The notes below the pieces were generated by a model. It worked only from the letters and a program-made list of their open reading frames with translations. It made no database searches and was not told the DNA's origin. This document shows, piece after piece, positions 7,613-16,325 of a stretch of DNA of 24,233 bases. The stretch's first letter is position 1; each line of letters begins with the position of its first letter. Origin of the DNA: an uncultured Acetatifactor sp. (lineage in GTDB: Bacteria > Bacillota > Clostridia > Lachnospirales > Lachnospiraceae); contig CAJUJN010000062.1 of assembly GCA_910586775.1 (NCBI GenBank), forward strand, positions 1 to 24,233, written 5' to 3'. A program made the translations under genes and the position numbers.

Positions 7613-8725
7613 CTATTGTTTTGCTCTCTTTGCCTGAAGTCTAACGTTCAGTACAAACCCCATTCCCATAAACAAACTGATTAATGATGTCAGTCCATAA
7701 CTGACGAACGGAAGCGTAAGACCTGTAGTTGGCAGAATGAAAGTCGCCACACCGATATTGAAAAAACCCTGGAAAGCTACCAGTCCTCCCACACCGGCGG
7801 CAATAATCGTACCTGCCACATCCTTTGCCTTCCGCGCAACGGAAATACACTCCAACGAGATGGCGAACAGCAACACGATCACCGTCACGCTTCCCTTAAA
7901 CCCGAATTCCTCTCCGATTACAGAAAATATAAAATCTGTCTGTGCCTCTGAAAGAAAATTACCGTTTTTCACCGAAGTGATTTCGTTATTTTTATAGCCC
8001 TTTCCGTCCAACTGCCCGGAAGCAATCGCCGTCACGGAATTCAGCTGCTGATAAGCAAATGTAGTCTCATATTCCTCCGGATTGACAAATGCCAGTATAC
8101 GGTTCCTCTGATTATCTGTCAGAAAGTCATTGTCAGGCTGCAGCGCCAGAGAAATCACCAGCGCCACCGCCGGTATAGCCACTGCCAGAACTGCAAATAC
8201 CAGCTTCAGACTGATACCTCCGGCAAACATGATGATACAGAACATCACCAGAAGCACCATACTGGTAGATAAATCCGGCTGTTCCCAGACCAGAAACCAC
8301 GGAACGGCATACATTACCACACAGCTTACTATAATCCACACGGTATTTAATTTCTTCCTATGTTTCATAATAAACTGTGCGAAGAATAAAATCAACAAAA
8401 TTTTTGCGGTTTCAGAAGGTTGAAATTGCAAACCACCTATTTTCAGCCAACGGATTGCCCCCTTTTTTTCCTCTCCAAACTGCCAGACAGCCAGAAGCAG
8501 TACCAGATTGGCCGCATACATAAGCCAGTTCAGCTTTAATATCATTGTATAATCAAAAAAAGAAATGACCACCATCAGGAACACGCCTGCCGCCACACCG
8601 GCCAGCTGCCTGGACACCAGGGATTCCTCCGCGCTTCCGATGGCAATGACGCCGATTGCCGAAAGGGCCAGCACCATCAGCACCAACTTAAAATCATAAT
8701 CCCGTACTCTGTATTTTTTGAACAT
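7613..8725 (-). CDS. rodA: SEDS peptidoglycan glycosyltransferase RodA
   Basis: Polytopic membrane glycosyltransferase that polymerises glycan strands during cell elongation with PBP2. The 370-residue protein shows about ten hydrophobic segments and SEDS landmarks: GAIRWLKIGGLQFQPSE (residues 89–105), the essential Asp151 in WEQPDLSTS, and the C-terminal LPTTGLTLPFVSYGLTSLI. It is assigned to RodA rather than FtsW because it sits in the mre–mrdA–min block and the PBP2 partner is encoded upstream. The ribosome binding site before the ATG is weak (GGA, 9 nt away). The gene is separated from minE by a 260-bp gap with repeats. Confidence 0.93.
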   Translation of the reverse strand: MFKKYRVRDYDFKLVLMVLALSAIGVIAIGSAEESLVSRQLAGVAAGVFLMVVISFFDYTMILKLNWLMYAANLVLLLAVWQFGEEKKGAIRWLKIGGLQFQPSETAKILLILFFAQFIMKHRKKLNTVWIIVSCVVMYAVPWFLVWEQPDLSTSMVLLVMFCIIMFAGGISLKLVFAVLAVAIPAVALVISLALQPDNDFLTDNQRNRILAFVNPEEYETTFAYQQLNSVTAIASGQLDGKGYKNNEITSVKNGNFLSEAQTDFIFSVIGEEFGFKGSVTVIVLLFAISLECISVARKAKDVAGTIIAAGVGGLVAFQGFFNIGVATFILPTTGLTLPFVSYGLTSLISLFMGMGFVLNVRLQAKRAKQ

Positions 8726-8786
8726 TCTTATTATTCCAGCTTTTCATCTCTGTTCTGTATCTGCTTTCCACGTATTCTGACACAAT

Positions 8787-8924
8787 GAACGCTTTCCGGT
8801 TACGGTATTACTCGTGAGGGAATCCTTTTGCCACTTTTTCCCGCATCGCGGAAGCGCACACGTTATACATTTATATTGACAAATGTTTCCGAGCGTAAGT
8901 ATAAATTATGTTCGGAAAGCGTTC
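8787..8924. repeat. 12-bp inverted repeat flanking the minE–rodA gap element
   Basis: GAACGCTTTCCG at 8787–8798 is matched perfectly in inverted orientation at 8913–8924, 114 nt apart, within the 260-bp non-coding gap between minE and rodA. The promoter-like 29-mer at 8879–8907 lies between the arms. No transposase or coding potential is visible inside. It could be a small non-autonomous element or a regulatory structure. No convincing minus-strand promoter for rodA was found in the gap. Confidence 0.5.
8879..8907 (+). repeat. Second copy of the promoter-like 29-mer
   Basis: It matches 24 of 29 positions of 5666–5694 at identical spacing: 9 identical bases, a 6-nt variable core, then 13 of 14 identical. 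With the bases before it, the plus strand reads TTGACA (8876–8881), 18 nt, TATAAA (8900–8905), a credible promoter pointing away from rodA and into minE antisense. Both copies are intergenic. Confidence 0.55.
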
Positions 8925-8985
8925 CGCATAAGCCATACGTACTTTCCGGCAGACTTTGTTTTCAGTTACATTAGTTATTATGATA

Positions 8986-9264
8986 CTATTTCGCAACATC
9001 CTGGGCTGTGACATCCACAATGGGGATGTTGGCATATAGCGAAGGCATTTTTCCACCCCGCCCGGATTTGCTTCCTTTAGTATTGATCTGAATTTCCATA
9101 TTTTCGGAATCGATCTTCATGTACTTGGATAATACCTTTGCTATATCTGTTTTGATCAGCTCCATTATCTCCGGCGAGCAATTTACCCTGTCCGAAATCA
9201 ACAGGATTTTCAATCTGTCCTTGGCGATCTGGCAGGAGCTTTTCCTTCGAAAAAAATGTCTCAT
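8986..9264 (-). CDS. minE: Cell division topological specificity factor MinE
   Basis: Small partner of MinD that stimulates its ATPase and restricts the MinCD inhibitor to the cell poles. The 92-residue protein has the anti-MinCD region with AKDRLKILLISDR (residues 14–26) and the C-terminal dimerisation/topology region with LKTDIAKVLSKY-like and MEIQI stretches. An AGGAGG lies 7 nt before the ATG and starts at the minD stop codon, so it is coupled to minD. Presence of MinE implies MinE-driven positioning rather than a DivIVA/MinJ arrangement. Confidence 0.93.
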   Translation of the reverse strand: MRHFFRRKSSCQIAKDRLKILLISDRVNCSPEIMELIKTDIAKVLSKYMKIDSENMEIQINTKGSKSGRGGKMPSLYANIPIVDVTAQDVAK

Positions 9265-9275
9265 ATCCGCTCCTC

Positions 9276-10097
9276 CTATGCCTTATGGAAAATCCCTGTC
9301 ACCCTGGTCCAGAAAGAAATACCCCTGTCAAAGTTCAGATAAGGCACCTCCTTCCCTTCTACCCGCTGTACTACATTGGCGTAAGCCTGTCCTGCCGGGG
9401 AGGCGCTTCCAACAAGAGGCTCTCCCTGGTTCGTGGAGACTACTACGCTTTCATCATCCGGAATAACACCGATCATGGGAATTGCAAGGATATCCACCAC
9501 GTCTCCGGCAGACATCATGTCCCCGCGCCTGACCATATCCATGCGCAGTCTGTTGATCACCAGGTCCATCTGTTTAAAGCCGTTAGCCTCCAGAAGTCCG
9601 ATAATGCGGTCTGCGTCCCGGATGGCGGACACTTCCGGTGTGGTTACTACCAATGCCCTGTCCGCTCCTGCTATGGCATTCTGGAATCCCTGTTCGATTC
9701 CGGCAGGACAGTCCAATATGATGTAATCAAACTGTTCTCTCAGATGGTCGATGACCTTCACCATCTGTCCCGGCGAAACGGCAGTTTTGTCCCTGGTCTG
9801 CGCAGAAGGCATCAGATACAGCCCCGGATGACGCTTATCCCGGATCAGAGCCTGTTTTACCCGGCAGTTTCCTTCCACCACATCTACCAGATTATAGACG
9901 ATGCGGTTCTCCAGTCCCATAACCACGTCGAGATTGCGCAGGCCGATATCCGTGTCGATGAGACAAACCTTCTTTCCCTGTTTCGCCAGACCTGTTCCCA
10001 CGTTTGCGGTTGTGGTGGTCTTACCCACACCGCCCTTACCTGAAGTGACGACAATGACTTCGGAGCCTTTCTTCTCCGGGGAAAATTGTTTTTCCAT
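9276..10097 (-). CDS. minD: Septum site-determining ATPase MinD
   Basis: Membrane-associated deviant Walker ATPase that recruits MinC to the membrane. The deviant P-loop SGKGGVGKTTTT carries the signature Lys21 and Lys26. The LIDTDIGLRNLD and IILDCPAGIE motifs are intact. The C-terminus (FWTRVTGIFHKA) looks like an amphipathic membrane-targeting helix. The 273-residue length is normal. A GGAGG lies 9 nt before the ATG. It follows minC by 80 bp and precedes minE by 11 bp, the standard minCDE order. Confidence 0.97.
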   Translation of the reverse strand: MEKQFSPEKKGSEVIVVTSGKGGVGKTTTTANVGTGLAKQGKKVCLIDTDIGLRNLDVVMGLENRIVYNLVDVVEGNCRVKQALIRDKRHPGLYLMPSAQTRDKTAVSPGQMVKVIDHLREQFDYIILDCPAGIEQGFQNAIAGADRALVVTTPEVSAIRDADRIIGLLEANGFKQMDLVINRLRMDMVRRGDMMSAGDVVDILAIPMIGVIPDDESVVVSTNQGEPLVGSASPAGQAYANVVQRVEGKEVPYLNFDRGISFWTRVTGIFHKA

Positions 10098-10177
10098 TTT
10101 CCTGTTCCTCCAATCATGATACTCTGCCGTCCTCCAAGCACATTGTCTGTGTTTTTTTCAGCCACTTTCTTACACAG

Positions 10178-10852
10178 CTAGAATGCGCTCAGCAAATCTT
10201 TGGTAAGCGGTTCAAAAATGATTCTGTCGTTTTTTACATATGCAATTTTCGGTCGTACCTTAGGGCGGAATCCCCATTTTGACTGTTTTGTATCGGATAT
10301 ATATTTGAAATCGCCGATTTTAATCCTCTCCGGCGCCATTTCAAACGCTGCCACAAATGCACCCTCTCTGCCGTTTCCTCCGGCATATGCCTTGCCTCGC
10401 AGGGCTCCGAGTATGATAATGTTTTTGGCACTGATAACGGTATTTCCGGGATAAATATCTCCTAAAATAATGATGCTGTTCTCTGTCTCCAGAGTCTCCC
10501 GGTTCTTTAAGTCTCCCTTGAAAAACTGTCCGTCCGTCTGCTGGGGCGGAGCTTCCTCCTCTGTCTGCGCCAGCGCCCGGATAAAATTCTTGTTGATGTT
10601 CTCGTCTTTGCCTGCGATGCAGGCGATGTTCAGGTCGCTGTTTTCCCGGATTACATCCAGAATCCGGAGTTCCTCCATATCATCCACCTGGCGCCCTTCA
10701 ATTGACAGCACCATTGTAGCAGCACCGAAAAAATTCCTTGCATCGGAAAATTTATATCCGATCTCCTCCAACAGCCTGTCAAACGGAAGCTCTGAATTCA
10801 AATACAGCGCAATTCCGTTGGGAAAACTTTTGATTTTAACTGCATTTTTCAT
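10178..10852 (-). CDS. minC: Septum site-determining inhibitor MinC
   Basis: Inhibitor of FtsZ polymerisation at the poles, acting with MinD. The N-terminal domain begins around VKIKSFPNGIALYLN. A short Gln/Pro-containing linker leads to the C-terminal beta-helix domain with GDIYPGNTVISAKNIIILG and the GKAYAGGNGREGAFVAAF stretch. I start it at the ATG at 10852 (224 residues): a GGAGG at 10857–10861 lies 4–5 nt before it, whereas the in-frame ATG at 10864 overlaps that ribosome binding site. The gene begins 12 bp after the mrdA stop, so shape and Min genes appear joined in one transcript. Confidence 0.94.
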   Translation of the reverse strand: MKNAVKIKSFPNGIALYLNSELPFDRLLEEIGYKFSDARNFFGAATMVLSIEGRQVDDMEELRILDVIRENSDLNIACIAGKDENINKNFIRALAQTEEEAPPQQTDGQFFKGDLKNRETLETENSIIILGDIYPGNTVISAKNIIILGALRGKAYAGGNGREGAFVAAFEMAPERIKIGDFKYISDTKQSKWGFRPKVRPKIAYVKNDRIIFEPLTKDLLSAF

Positions 10853-10864
10853 ACTGGCCTCCAT

Positions 10865-13741
10865 CTATATTTCATTGGAAACTCCGCCATCAGGCGTATC
10901 TGCGGTACCTGTAATCAACTCGTCCTCTGAAGCCAGGCCATAATAGTATTTGATTATGTCTTTGGTAGCCTCAGCCGCATAATCAGACGAATATCCGTAA
11001 GGAATCCTGGTAGCAATTGAAATCTCCGGCTGTTCATAAGGCGCATAGCATACAAACAGAGCATGGTTCGGACGGGTCTTCCGCTCCTCTGCCGTTCCGG
11101 TTTTACCTGCCACATTCACTGCCAGGTCGCTGAAATACGATTTATTTTCCACAACCTGCCGCATACCGGAATGGATTGCCCGCCAGTATTCCTCCGGCAT
11201 GTCCACCGTATTGCGTATATCCGGCTCAAATTGCTCCAGAAGTATCCCCTCGGAATCGGTAATTTTGTCCAAAAGCGTCAGATTATAGCAGGTGCCGCTG
11301 TTTGCCACCGTAGATACATATCTTGCCAGTGCCACCGTAGTAAAACTGTTGCTTCCCTGTCCGATAGCAGAACGCATGGGGTCTTCCGTAGACACATTGG
11401 GTGCAGCCTCGGATATTTCAATGCCGGACTTGTCCGTAAGCCCGAACATATCTGCGTATTTCTGCAAAGTGTCCAATCCCTTTGTCTCATTATAGCCTCC
11501 CGCATCCATGGAAAGCTGATATCCCAGATTGTAAAAATAAAAGTTACAGGAATCCCTGATAGCCGTTGTCAATGTCTCGTTTCCATGTCCCCATATTCTC
11601 CAGCATCTGGGAGCGAGAGGCCCTTCACCGAAGGTGCCCGTACAGTTCACCTGCTCGTTCAGGGTGATAGCCCCTTCCATCAGGCCCGCGGTAGCTGACA
11701 CCATTTTAAAGGTAGACCCCGGCGCTGCCGCATACTGAGTGGCATAATTATACTGAGGATTGGACTTATCCGCATTCAGCCTGGCATAATACTCCGCGTC
11801 GACAGAGTTCGCCATCATGTTATTGTCATATCCGGGATAAGACACAATGGCAAGCACATCACCTGTGTTCACATCCGCGATAACGGCAGAGGCATTACAG
11901 GGGTCCAGAGCCAGCTGTGCTGGTGTAATGTCCAGATTGTCAATACGGTTTTTCATAAACTGGTAAGCGGCAAGCGTCCCATCCTGAATCGCATTTCTCT
12001 CCTCTTCAGGAATATTCACCTGATTCTGCTCGCATAAAATCTGACATACCTGTCTGCCGCTTATGACATCATTCAACAACATATATTTGAAAAAACGCTT
12101 CTGAAACTCCGTATTTTTCTCGATCATGACAATGATATACTCCCGGATCTTGTCATAAATCTCGGAAGAATCCGAATATTTATCATCCAACTCCAACTTG
12201 CTTACATCGATCCAGTTCTGTGAGATACAGTATTTCAGATACTCACTCAGACTGATAACCTCATCTGCAGCCCATGCGATCTGAGTGGCATCGTCCGGGT
12301 CTACACTTTCCGCCATGATTACGCCGTTCCTTCGCAGCAGACTCACGATATTGCTCTGATAAACCTGATACTCCTCAGGCAGCTGGTTATACGGCGTCAG
12401 CCCTTCCGTCAGTTCATAATCAATCCTTTCATAAACACTTCGCTTATAGTTCACATGGGCTTCATATACTTCTTTTTCCGTCTCACCCGCCTGGCTATCA
12501 GCCATGTGTTTTATATCGATTACGGCATTATTAAAAAGGGTAAAATATACATCATAAATCGGAATCCTGATCTCGGCGCTGCTGTCAGCCTTATATTCCT
12601 TTGCATTGACCAGCATTTTGGACACCAGTCCTGCCAGCTTCTGTTCGAGAATGTGATAGACTGCTTCGGTCAGCTCCATGTCAATTGTCAGATAGACATT
12701 TTTTCCGGCTTTCGCTTCTTTCCGCTCTTCCACGGATATAACTTTCCCCATTACATCCACGAACACTTTCTCATATCCTTTTTCACCCTGAAGTGTCGTC
12801 TCAAGATATGATTCAATCCCGCCTTTTCCGACCACATCATTCAGGCTGTAAACATCGCTGCCAATCCCCTGTTCCTCCATTTGAGAATTCAGTTCTGCCA
12901 GCTCTTCGGAAGAAATCTTGCCGGTATATCCCAGAATATGGGCAAAATACTCACTGTCCACATACCTGCGCACGGTATCCTCCACGATGCTGACACCGGG
13001 CAGGGACATGGAATTTTCCATAATTACAGCCACTGTCTTGTCATTGACATTTGTAGCAACTGTGGTGCCGATGTATTTTCTGAAAGAGGTAAGATTCATC
13101 GCATAGCGGATAGTAACCATTTTCAGCCAATCTTCTTTGGAATATCCCTCTCCTGCCACAAACGTACTTTCTCCGTCTTCAGAGTCTTCATATTCTCCAA
13201 TGGCAAACCTTGCGGTGCCGCTTAAATACTCCATCACCTCAGTGGGCGTTGCCGTGCGCTGCTCATCTTTCAGGTCGTCCACATGGGGATGCCCGTATAC
13301 ATCCGCAAGGAAGCGCAGCAGAGCCGTATCTTCCACGGAATATGCGAACTCGCCGTCCTCATCCAGGTAAATCCTGAAGTCCGTGATACATTTATCTCCG
13401 TTTTTCTCAATCATCTGAATCAGACTGTATATTGTCTCATTCAGCCTGGAGTTCTTTAGCCTGCCAGACTCGAATACATCCTCAATCTTCACGGAATATG
13501 CCAGTTCATTATAAGCCATCACATTGCCGTTCCGATCATATATGTTGCCTCTGGTGCTGGGAATATCCCGTGTCTTCTCAATTTCAAGTACAAACTCATC
13601 CAGATACTGCTGGCCCTGGACGATTTGAAGTTCAAAACACCGGTAAATCAAAATTCCTCCAAGCAGAATGAAAAGTAATGTAAAAACAGTCAGCCTGCTT
13701 GTGATAATACCGATTATCTTATCTCTAAATTCATCAAACAA
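10865..13741 (-). CDS. mrdA: Penicillin-binding protein 2 (elongation transpeptidase), extra-long
   Basis: Class B PBP that cross-links peptidoglycan in the elongasome with RodA. One N-terminal membrane helix (about residues 16–34) is followed by the pedestal domain with RGNIYDRNG, then the transpeptidase with SxxK at Ser676–Lys679 (GSTFK), SCN at 731–733 and KTG at 880–882. At 958 residues it is far longer than the roughly 630 of E. coli PBP2. The extra length is mainly an insertion of about 235 residues (roughly 370–605) between VYLTIDMELTEAVYHILEQ and the SAVIADVNTGDVLA segment. The start is a TTG overlapping the mreD end by 8 bp, with AAGGAG 11 nt upstream. The catalytic residues are all present. 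Confidence 0.93.
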   Translation of the reverse strand: MFDEFRDKIIGIITSRLTVFTLLFILLGGILIYRCFELQIVQGQQYLDEFVLEIEKTRDIPSTRGNIYDRNGNVMAYNELAYSVKIEDVFESGRLKNSRLNETIYSLIQMIEKNGDKCITDFRIYLDEDGEFAYSVEDTALLRFLADVYGHPHVDDLKDEQRTATPTEVMEYLSGTARFAIGEYEDSEDGESTFVAGEGYSKEDWLKMVTIRYAMNLTSFRKYIGTTVATNVNDKTVAVIMENSMSLPGVSIVEDTVRRYVDSEYFAHILGYTGKISSEELAELNSQMEEQGIGSDVYSLNDVVGKGGIESYLETTLQGEKGYEKVFVDVMGKVISVEERKEAKAGKNVYLTIDMELTEAVYHILEQKLAGLVSKMLVNAKEYKADSSAEIRIPIYDVYFTLFNNAVIDIKHMADSQAGETEKEVYEAHVNYKRSVYERIDYELTEGLTPYNQLPEEYQVYQSNIVSLLRRNGVIMAESVDPDDATQIAWAADEVISLSEYLKYCISQNWIDVSKLELDDKYSDSSEIYDKIREYIIVMIEKNTEFQKRFFKYMLLNDVISGRQVCQILCEQNQVNIPEEERNAIQDGTLAAYQFMKNRIDNLDITPAQLALDPCNASAVIADVNTGDVLAIVSYPGYDNNMMANSVDAEYYARLNADKSNPQYNYATQYAAAPGSTFKMVSATAGLMEGAITLNEQVNCTGTFGEGPLAPRCWRIWGHGNETLTTAIRDSCNFYFYNLGYQLSMDAGGYNETKGLDTLQKYADMFGLTDKSGIEISEAAPNVSTEDPMRSAIGQGSNSFTTVALARYVSTVANSGTCYNLTLLDKITDSEGILLEQFEPDIRNTVDMPEEYWRAIHSGMRQVVENKSYFSDLAVNVAGKTGTAEERKTRPNHALFVCYAPYEQPEISIATRIPYGYSSDYAAEATKDIIKYYYGLASEDELITGTADTPDGGVSNEI

Positions 13742-14252
13742 ACTTTTGTGCTCTCCTTTTTTCCCACGCTTCCAGCTTCTTGTTTACATTTAAAACCAAC
13801 GGATACAGCAGCAGGGTTACCACAATGGTATACAGCGCTTCCGGTAATATCACATGGATGAAATAATAGGTAAACTGAAACTTTCCGCGAAGCATAAATG
13901 TCAGAATATAGCATATAATTCCATAGGACAGATCACTTACAATGATCAATGCAAGAGGCAGGCGGATATCTTCCGGATAAAAAATCTTGCTGAATTTGCC
14001 GTTTACATACCCTATGTACATCAGCAGCAACGCATAAAACCCGAGAAAGCTGCCGAAGAAAATATCATTTAGCAGACCGCAGAAGAATCCGATCAGGAGT
14101 CCTTCCCGCTCTCCGCACATGAAGCCGAAAGAAGACGTCAATATAATCATCAGGTTCGGGACAATGCCCGCAAATGCAAGGCTGTCAAAAACGCTGCACT
14201 GCAGGACAAAAAATATGATGATCAATATGGCCGATACCACTTTCCTAAGCAT
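13734..14252 (-). CDS. mreD: Rod shape-determining protein MreD
   Basis: Integral membrane member of the MreBCD elongation complex. The protein is about 172 residues, with five to six hydrophobic segments and the family stretches GIVPNLMIILTSSFGF and EGLLIGFFCGLLNDIFFG. The frame is open to 14291, but the ATG at 14252 is preferred: an ATAGGAG ribosome binding site lies 5 nt before it. Its end overlaps mrdA by 8 bp. It is separated from mreC by 128 bp that contain a long hairpin, the only sizeable break inside the mre block. Confidence 0.9.
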   Translation of the reverse strand: MLRKVVSAILIIIFFVLQCSVFDSLAFAGIVPNLMIILTSSFGFMCGEREGLLIGFFCGLLNDIFFGSFLGFYALLLMYIGYVNGKFSKIFYPEDIRLPLALIIVSDLSYGIICYILTFMLRGKFQFTYYFIHVILPEALYTIVVTLLLYPLVLNVNKKLEAWEKRRAQKFV

Positions 14253-14287
14253 AAAATCTCCTATTATATTATTCTTATTCCAGTTCC

Positions 14288-14378
14288 GCATCTGCCCTCC
14301 CGGTGCATTCCCGGCATAGGACTTCCGGCCGCAAGAGCATCCGTCCGTAAGTCCTATGGGCGCCGTTCGGGCAGATGC
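14288..14378. repeat. Long imperfect hairpin between mreC and mreD
   Basis: An outer perfect 10-bp stem (14288–14297 with 14369–14378) and an inner perfect 10-bp stem (14315–14324 with 14349–14358) are nested, separated by unpaired stretches of 17 and 10 nt, with a 24-nt GC-rich loop. The structure begins 3 nt past the mreC stop codon and has no T-run, so it is not an intrinsic terminator. It may be an RNA stabiliser, a processing site or a small inserted palindromic element. Confidence 0.65.
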
Positions 14379-14380
14379 TG

Positions 14381-15259
14381 TTATTCCGGTACCGGATCTG
14401 CGGTTTTCTTGCGATCCGTGATAACAAGCACCTCACCCAGGTGCTCGAAATCAACCGCCGGTACAATCTGACCGGATTTTGTCAGATTATTGGCATCTTT
14501 ATCTATAGAACTAATGTATCCGATGAGTATATTGGGAAGAAATTTATCACTGATATCCGAAGTGACTACCTTATCTCCCTCCCGAACCATATCCTGGCCG
14601 TCCATCAGCTGCTTAAATGTGATACAGCCTTCTGCCATCATTTTCAGATCTCCCGACACGGTCATATTATCTTCCGTGGAGAGCGTCATGGCGCTTACGT
14701 TACTGTTGTCGGATATAATGGAAGTTACCTTGGACCAGTTTGGCCCCAGAGAAGTAATCCTCCCAACCAGACCGCCCTCGGCAATGACATTCATGTCCAG
14801 GGCAAGTCCGTCATTTTCGCCTTTATCTATAATAAAGGCGGAATACCAGTTCCCGGAATCCCTACCGATAATTCTGGCACCCACTTTATTATATTGGGAA
14901 TACTGCTCATCCAGCAAAAAAAGCTCCCTCAGCTTGTTTAGCTCATATTTGTCCTGCTGCAGAAGCGTATTTTCCTCCGTCAGCGCTGCAACCTCTTCCT
15001 TCAGGCGGGCATTTTCATCCAGAAGCTCCCGAATCTGTACAAGTTCTTCGGAGCGGTTGGAAAGCCATTCTCCCACCTTGCCGATTCCCTGCTGAAACGG
15101 TATCACTACGTATCCCACCACCACATTTAACGGTCTGTTGAATACATCTGTACCAAAAGTAACCAACATCATAGCCGAACAAAGAATCGTTAAAATAAAA
15201 AGGAGGTATTTACCTGGCAGCGTAAACTTCTCTCCTTTTTTCTTTATGACTGGACTCAT
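14381..15259 (-). CDS. mreC: Rod shape-determining protein MreC
   Basis: Bitopic membrane protein that links cytoplasmic MreB to the PBP2/RodA machinery. The layout is a basic N-terminus, one membrane helix (about residues 18–37), a coiled coil (about 68–110, rich in Leu, Glu and Lys) and a C-terminal beta-rich MreC domain with ARIIGRDSGNWYSAFIIDKG and GGLVGRITSLG. The 292-residue length is normal. Its ATG overlaps the mreB stop in an ATGA, indicating translational coupling. It ends just before the long hairpin at 14288–14378. Confidence 0.94.
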   Translation of the reverse strand: MSPVIKKKGEKFTLPGKYLLFILTILCSAMMLVTFGTDVFNRPLNVVVGYVVIPFQQGIGKVGEWLSNRSEELVQIRELLDENARLKEEVAALTEENTLLQQDKYELNKLRELFLLDEQYSQYNKVGARIIGRDSGNWYSAFIIDKGENDGLALDMNVIAEGGLVGRITSLGPNWSKVTSIISDNSNVSAMTLSTEDNMTVSGDLKMMAEGCITFKQLMDGQDMVREGDKVVTSDISDKFLPNILIGYISSIDKDANNLTKSGQIVPAVDFEHLGEVLVITDRKKTADPVPE

Positions 15260-16266
15260 CTGCTCATCCCTTCAATAGCATAAGCTACGGATTTATAATT
15301 ATCATCCTTGATGATCTTGGCAAGTCCAAGCACCACACTGGTAATCGGATTTTCCGATGCATTGACCCGCAATCCCGTTCCGACTGCGATGCGCTCCGCC
15401 AGATGGCTGATCTGGGACGCTCCGCCGGTAAGATAGATGCCATGGCGGTAAATATCCGCTGCAAGCTCAGGCGGCGTCCTCTCCAAAATCACCTTCACAT
15501 TGTCAACAATGGTATTAAAATGCTCTTCCAGACATTCCACAACCAGCTTGGTGGGAATCTCCCGCTCAATTGGAAGCCCGGTAACGATATCGCGTCCGTA
15601 GACGATGGCACCCTTGCCTTCCCCTTCCAGTTCCTTTAAGCTGGTCTTGATCATCTCCGAAGTCTTGCCGCCGATGATCAGGCTGAATTCCTTTCTGACT
15701 GCAGCGCGGATAGCCTCGTCAAATTTCAGTCCGCCCGTCTTGATCAGACGGCTTAATACGATACCGCCGAGAGACAGTATGGAAATCTCCGTAGTCTCAA
15801 ATCCCACGTTTACCACAAGCACACCCTGGGAATTCTTCACATCAATATCCAGGCCAAGCCCGTCTGCAACGGCCTTCTCCACCACCATGATCTTCTTCGC
15901 CTTCACGTTGGCATCTTTCACCAGATCGTAAAAAGCCCGCTTCTCCACCTCCGTAACATCCGTAGGAACAGCGATATAAAATTCCGCCGGCCTGGCAACT
16001 CCCTTCTGCAGCCCTGTAATAAAATACCTCACAAGAGTCTCCATATTCTTGATATCTGCAATCACCCCATTGGAGAGCGGATAAGAAATATGGATATTTC
16101 CCGGTGCCTTCTCGTACATCTCAAATGCAGAGTTTCCATACGCGAACAGAACCTTCTTGTTCTCGATGGCGATCATGTTCTTTTCCACCAGAACATTATC
16201 ATCGCTTCTGCTGTAAATTTTAATGTTGTTGGTACCCAAATCGATACCGAATGCGTTGTTTGCCAA
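15256..16266 (-). CDS. mreB: Rod shape-determining actin-like protein MreB (divergent)
   Basis: Actin-like ATPase that organises cell-wall elongation beneath the membrane. The 336-residue protein retains the first phosphate motif (GIDLGTNNIKIY, residues 7–18), the adenosine-side LTGGASQ and the SNGVIAD region. The second phosphate motif, usually DIGGGTTE, reads NVGFETTE (153–160), losing the usual Asp and the glycine pair. The segment usually containing EPMAAAIG reads VEKAVADGLGL. The start is a TTG at 16266 with AAGGGG 8 nt upstream. It is the first mre gene, 59 bp after radC. The identity is supported by mreCD following directly. Confidence 0.92.
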   Translation of the reverse strand: MANNAFGIDLGTNNIKIYSRSDDNVLVEKNMIAIENKKVLFAYGNSAFEMYEKAPGNIHISYPLSNGVIADIKNMETLVRYFITGLQKGVARPAEFYIAVPTDVTEVEKRAFYDLVKDANVKAKKIMVVEKAVADGLGLDIDVKNSQGVLVVNVGFETTEISILSLGGIVLSRLIKTGGLKFDEAIRAAVRKEFSLIIGGKTSEMIKTSLKELEGEGKGAIVYGRDIVTGLPIEREIPTKLVVECLEEHFNTIVDNVKVILERTPPELAADIYRHGIYLTGGASQISHLAERIAVGTGLRVNASENPITSVVLGLAKIIKDDNYKSVAYAIEGMSR

Positions 16267-16325
16267 AATGACAACCCCTTTCTAATGTAAATTGCGCAGA
16301 ACAACAACCTGCGGCTGCCTCTCCG

